Position numbers and translations under genes: made by a program. From positions 1-32,024 of the forward strand of contig NZ_JACMSF010000077.1 of NCBI RefSeq assembly GCF_014257025.1: 32,024 nt of DNA, given 5' to 3'. The DNA comes from Streptomyces cupreus (GTDB lineage Bacteria; Actinomycetota; Actinomycetes; Streptomycetales; Streptomycetaceae). Position 1 is the stretch's first letter. Every line of letters starts with the position of its first letter. Below, in pieces: positions 30,943 to 32,024 of the stretch. Under the pieces are notes generated by a model that did no database searches, was not told the origin of the DNA, and saw nothing but the letters and a program-made list of their open reading frames with translations.

Positions 30943-32024
30943 GTGGCCACTGCGGAGCCGACACGCGCCGACGACGCCGATCCGGGCCCGGTAACCGGCC
31001 CGCGAATACGCGTGCCCGAGCCGCTCACCGAAGAGCGCCCGGAGTCCTTCCTCCTCACCGTGCGTGAGCGGCTGCTCCGCCGCTCCGTCCTGTCCATCAC
31101 CGCCCTCGCCGGTGTCCTGCACATCGTCTGGTTCTTCACCTTCGCCAACAGCGGCGGCGACCTCGCGGCGCAGGACGCCTGGGCCGAGTTCGTCGGCCGG
31201 CACCCTGACTCGGCGTACAACCTGGCCTGGTACGGCGGGATGCACCCGGTGTCGTACAGCGTGGTGTCGCCGTATCTGATGTCGGTGCTGGGCGTTCGTA
31301 CGACGATGATGATCGCCGGAACCGTCTCGGCAGGGCTGCTGACGCTCGTCCTCATCCGCAGCCGGTCCGTCCGCAATCCCCTGTGGGCAGCGCTGGCCGG
31401 GGTGTTCGCGCTGCTGTGCAACGCGGCCTCGGGACGGGTCACCTTCGGGCTCGGCACGATGTTCGCGCTCGCCGCGGTGGCGGTCGTGTTCTGCTGGCCG
31501 TACCGCTGGCGCTACAAGCGCTGGGCGAAGGCGCTGTGCGCCGCCCCGCTGGCCGCCCTCGCGACGATGTCCTCGCCGGTCGCCGGCCTGTTCGTCGGTC
31601 TGGTCGCGGTCGCGCTGTTCCTCCAGAAGCGGCGACCCGGCGCCTGGGCACTGGGGCTCGCGCCGACCGCGGTGGTGGCCGTGTCGGCGTGGCTGTTCCC
31701 CTTCTCCGGGACGCAGCCGATGGCGCTCGCCTCGGCGATCCTGCCGTTCGCCTCCGCGGTCCTGGTCCTCTTCCTCGTCCCCAAGGAGTGGAAGACGGTC
31801 CGGCTGACCTCGGCGGTCTACGCGCTGTCGGTACTGCTGGTGTGGCTGATCAACTCGCAGATCGGCTCCAACATCACCCGGCTCTCGATGGTGTTCGCGG
31901 GGGTGGCGCTGGTGGCGGCGCTGCCGTTCACGGTGCCGCGCTCGCGCAAGTGGTACGCGACCGTGCTGGCCGTCGTCGGGTTCACGGTGTGGATCGGCGT
32001 GAAGACAGTCGTCGACATCGTGCA
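30943..32024 (+). CDS. Multi-pass membrane protein, 3' end beyond window
   Basis: The frame is open from GTG 30943 to the window end, about 360 residues so far. After a 50-residue hydrophilic start come repeated hydrophobic helices: SITALAGVLHIVWFFTFANS, then a loop with the motif NLAWYGGMHPVSYSVVSPYL, MMIAGTVSAGLLTLVLI, WAALAGVFALLC, MFALAAVAVVFCWPYRW and more. The WYGxxHPxSYSxxSPYL loop, with small helices around it, is seen in actinobacterial membrane proteins next to D,D-carboxypeptidases, possibly sugar-lipid or cell-wall related. I cannot name a function. The start has GGGAG ten bases upstream. Confidence 0.78.
   Translation, partial: MATAEPTRADDADPGPVTGPRIRVPEPLTEERPESFLLTVRERLLRRSVLSITALAGVLHIVWFFTFANSGGDLAAQDAWAEFVGRHPDSAYNLAWYGGMHPVSYSVVSPYLMSVLGVRTTMMIAGTVSAGLLTLVLIRSRSVRNPLWAALAGVFALLCNAASGRVTFGLGTMFALAAVAVVFCWPYRWRYKRWAKALCAAPLAALATMSSPVAGLFVGLVAVALFLQKRRPGAWALGLAPTAVVAVSAWLFPFSGTQPMALASAILPFASAVLVLFLVPKEWKTVRLTSAVYALSVLLVWLINSQIGSNITRLSMVFAGVALVAALPFTVPRSRKWYATVLAVVGFTVWIGVKTVVDIV

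Overview
The window is high-GC actinobacterial DNA, almost certainly from a Streptomyces chromosome. The signs are frequent GTG and TTG starts behind GGAGG-type ribosome binding sites, a DUF5753/DUF397 regulator pair, a bacterial GPP34 protein, a TipA-like MerR regulator, leaderless promoters and a sigma-E-type promoter in front of a D,D-carboxypeptidase. No rRNA, intact tRNA or CRISPR array is present.

Bases 1-3230 are a scarred accessory zone. A complete IS1182-like element (5-1789, 22-bp perfect terminal inverted repeats) sits six bases from the 3' half of a tRNA-Arg(CCU), the usual footprint of an integrative element. A methyltransferase gene broken by a one-base frameshift follows, then a tyrosine integrase tail abutting head-on the tail of a peptide deformylase gene.

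Bases 3238-10903 look like a resistance or detoxification module. A probable four-gene leftward operon (DHA2-type MFS exporter, cupin, small membrane protein, FAD monooxygenase) diverges from a tetR gene. To its right lie an IS3-type remnant and an inverted, internally deleted copy of the tetR 5' region. That copy now forms the upstream region of a large MMPL exporter gene.

Bases 11448-18242 hold a DUF2231 membrane protein followed by what looks like a self-contained PEP-driven dihydroxyacetone kinase system: MIP facilitator, DhaK, DhaL and enzyme I on the minus strand; an IclR regulator; DhaM and a dedicated HPr on the plus strand. Two matching GTTCA-N7-TGAAC boxes lie before the facilitator and between iclR and dhaM, which ties the two arms into one probable regulon. 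A 103-nt, multi-stem inverted repeat separates dhaK from dhaL. A truncated ATPase ORF overlaps the HPr stop.

Bases 18304-27859 are ordinary accessory or core-edge genes: an FMN reductase divergent from an XRE regulator; a secreted GH5-FN3-CBM2 beta-mannanase with a perfect CebR-type box; an MFS/ArsR divergent pair; a glutathione peroxidase; a MerR regulator; a DUF397/XRE-DUF5753 pair; and a GPP34 protein.

Bases 27939-32024 carry a sigma-E-like promoter, a D,D-carboxypeptidase with an approximately 490-residue acidic repetitive cytoplasmic extension, and the start of a multi-pass membrane protein that runs off the window.
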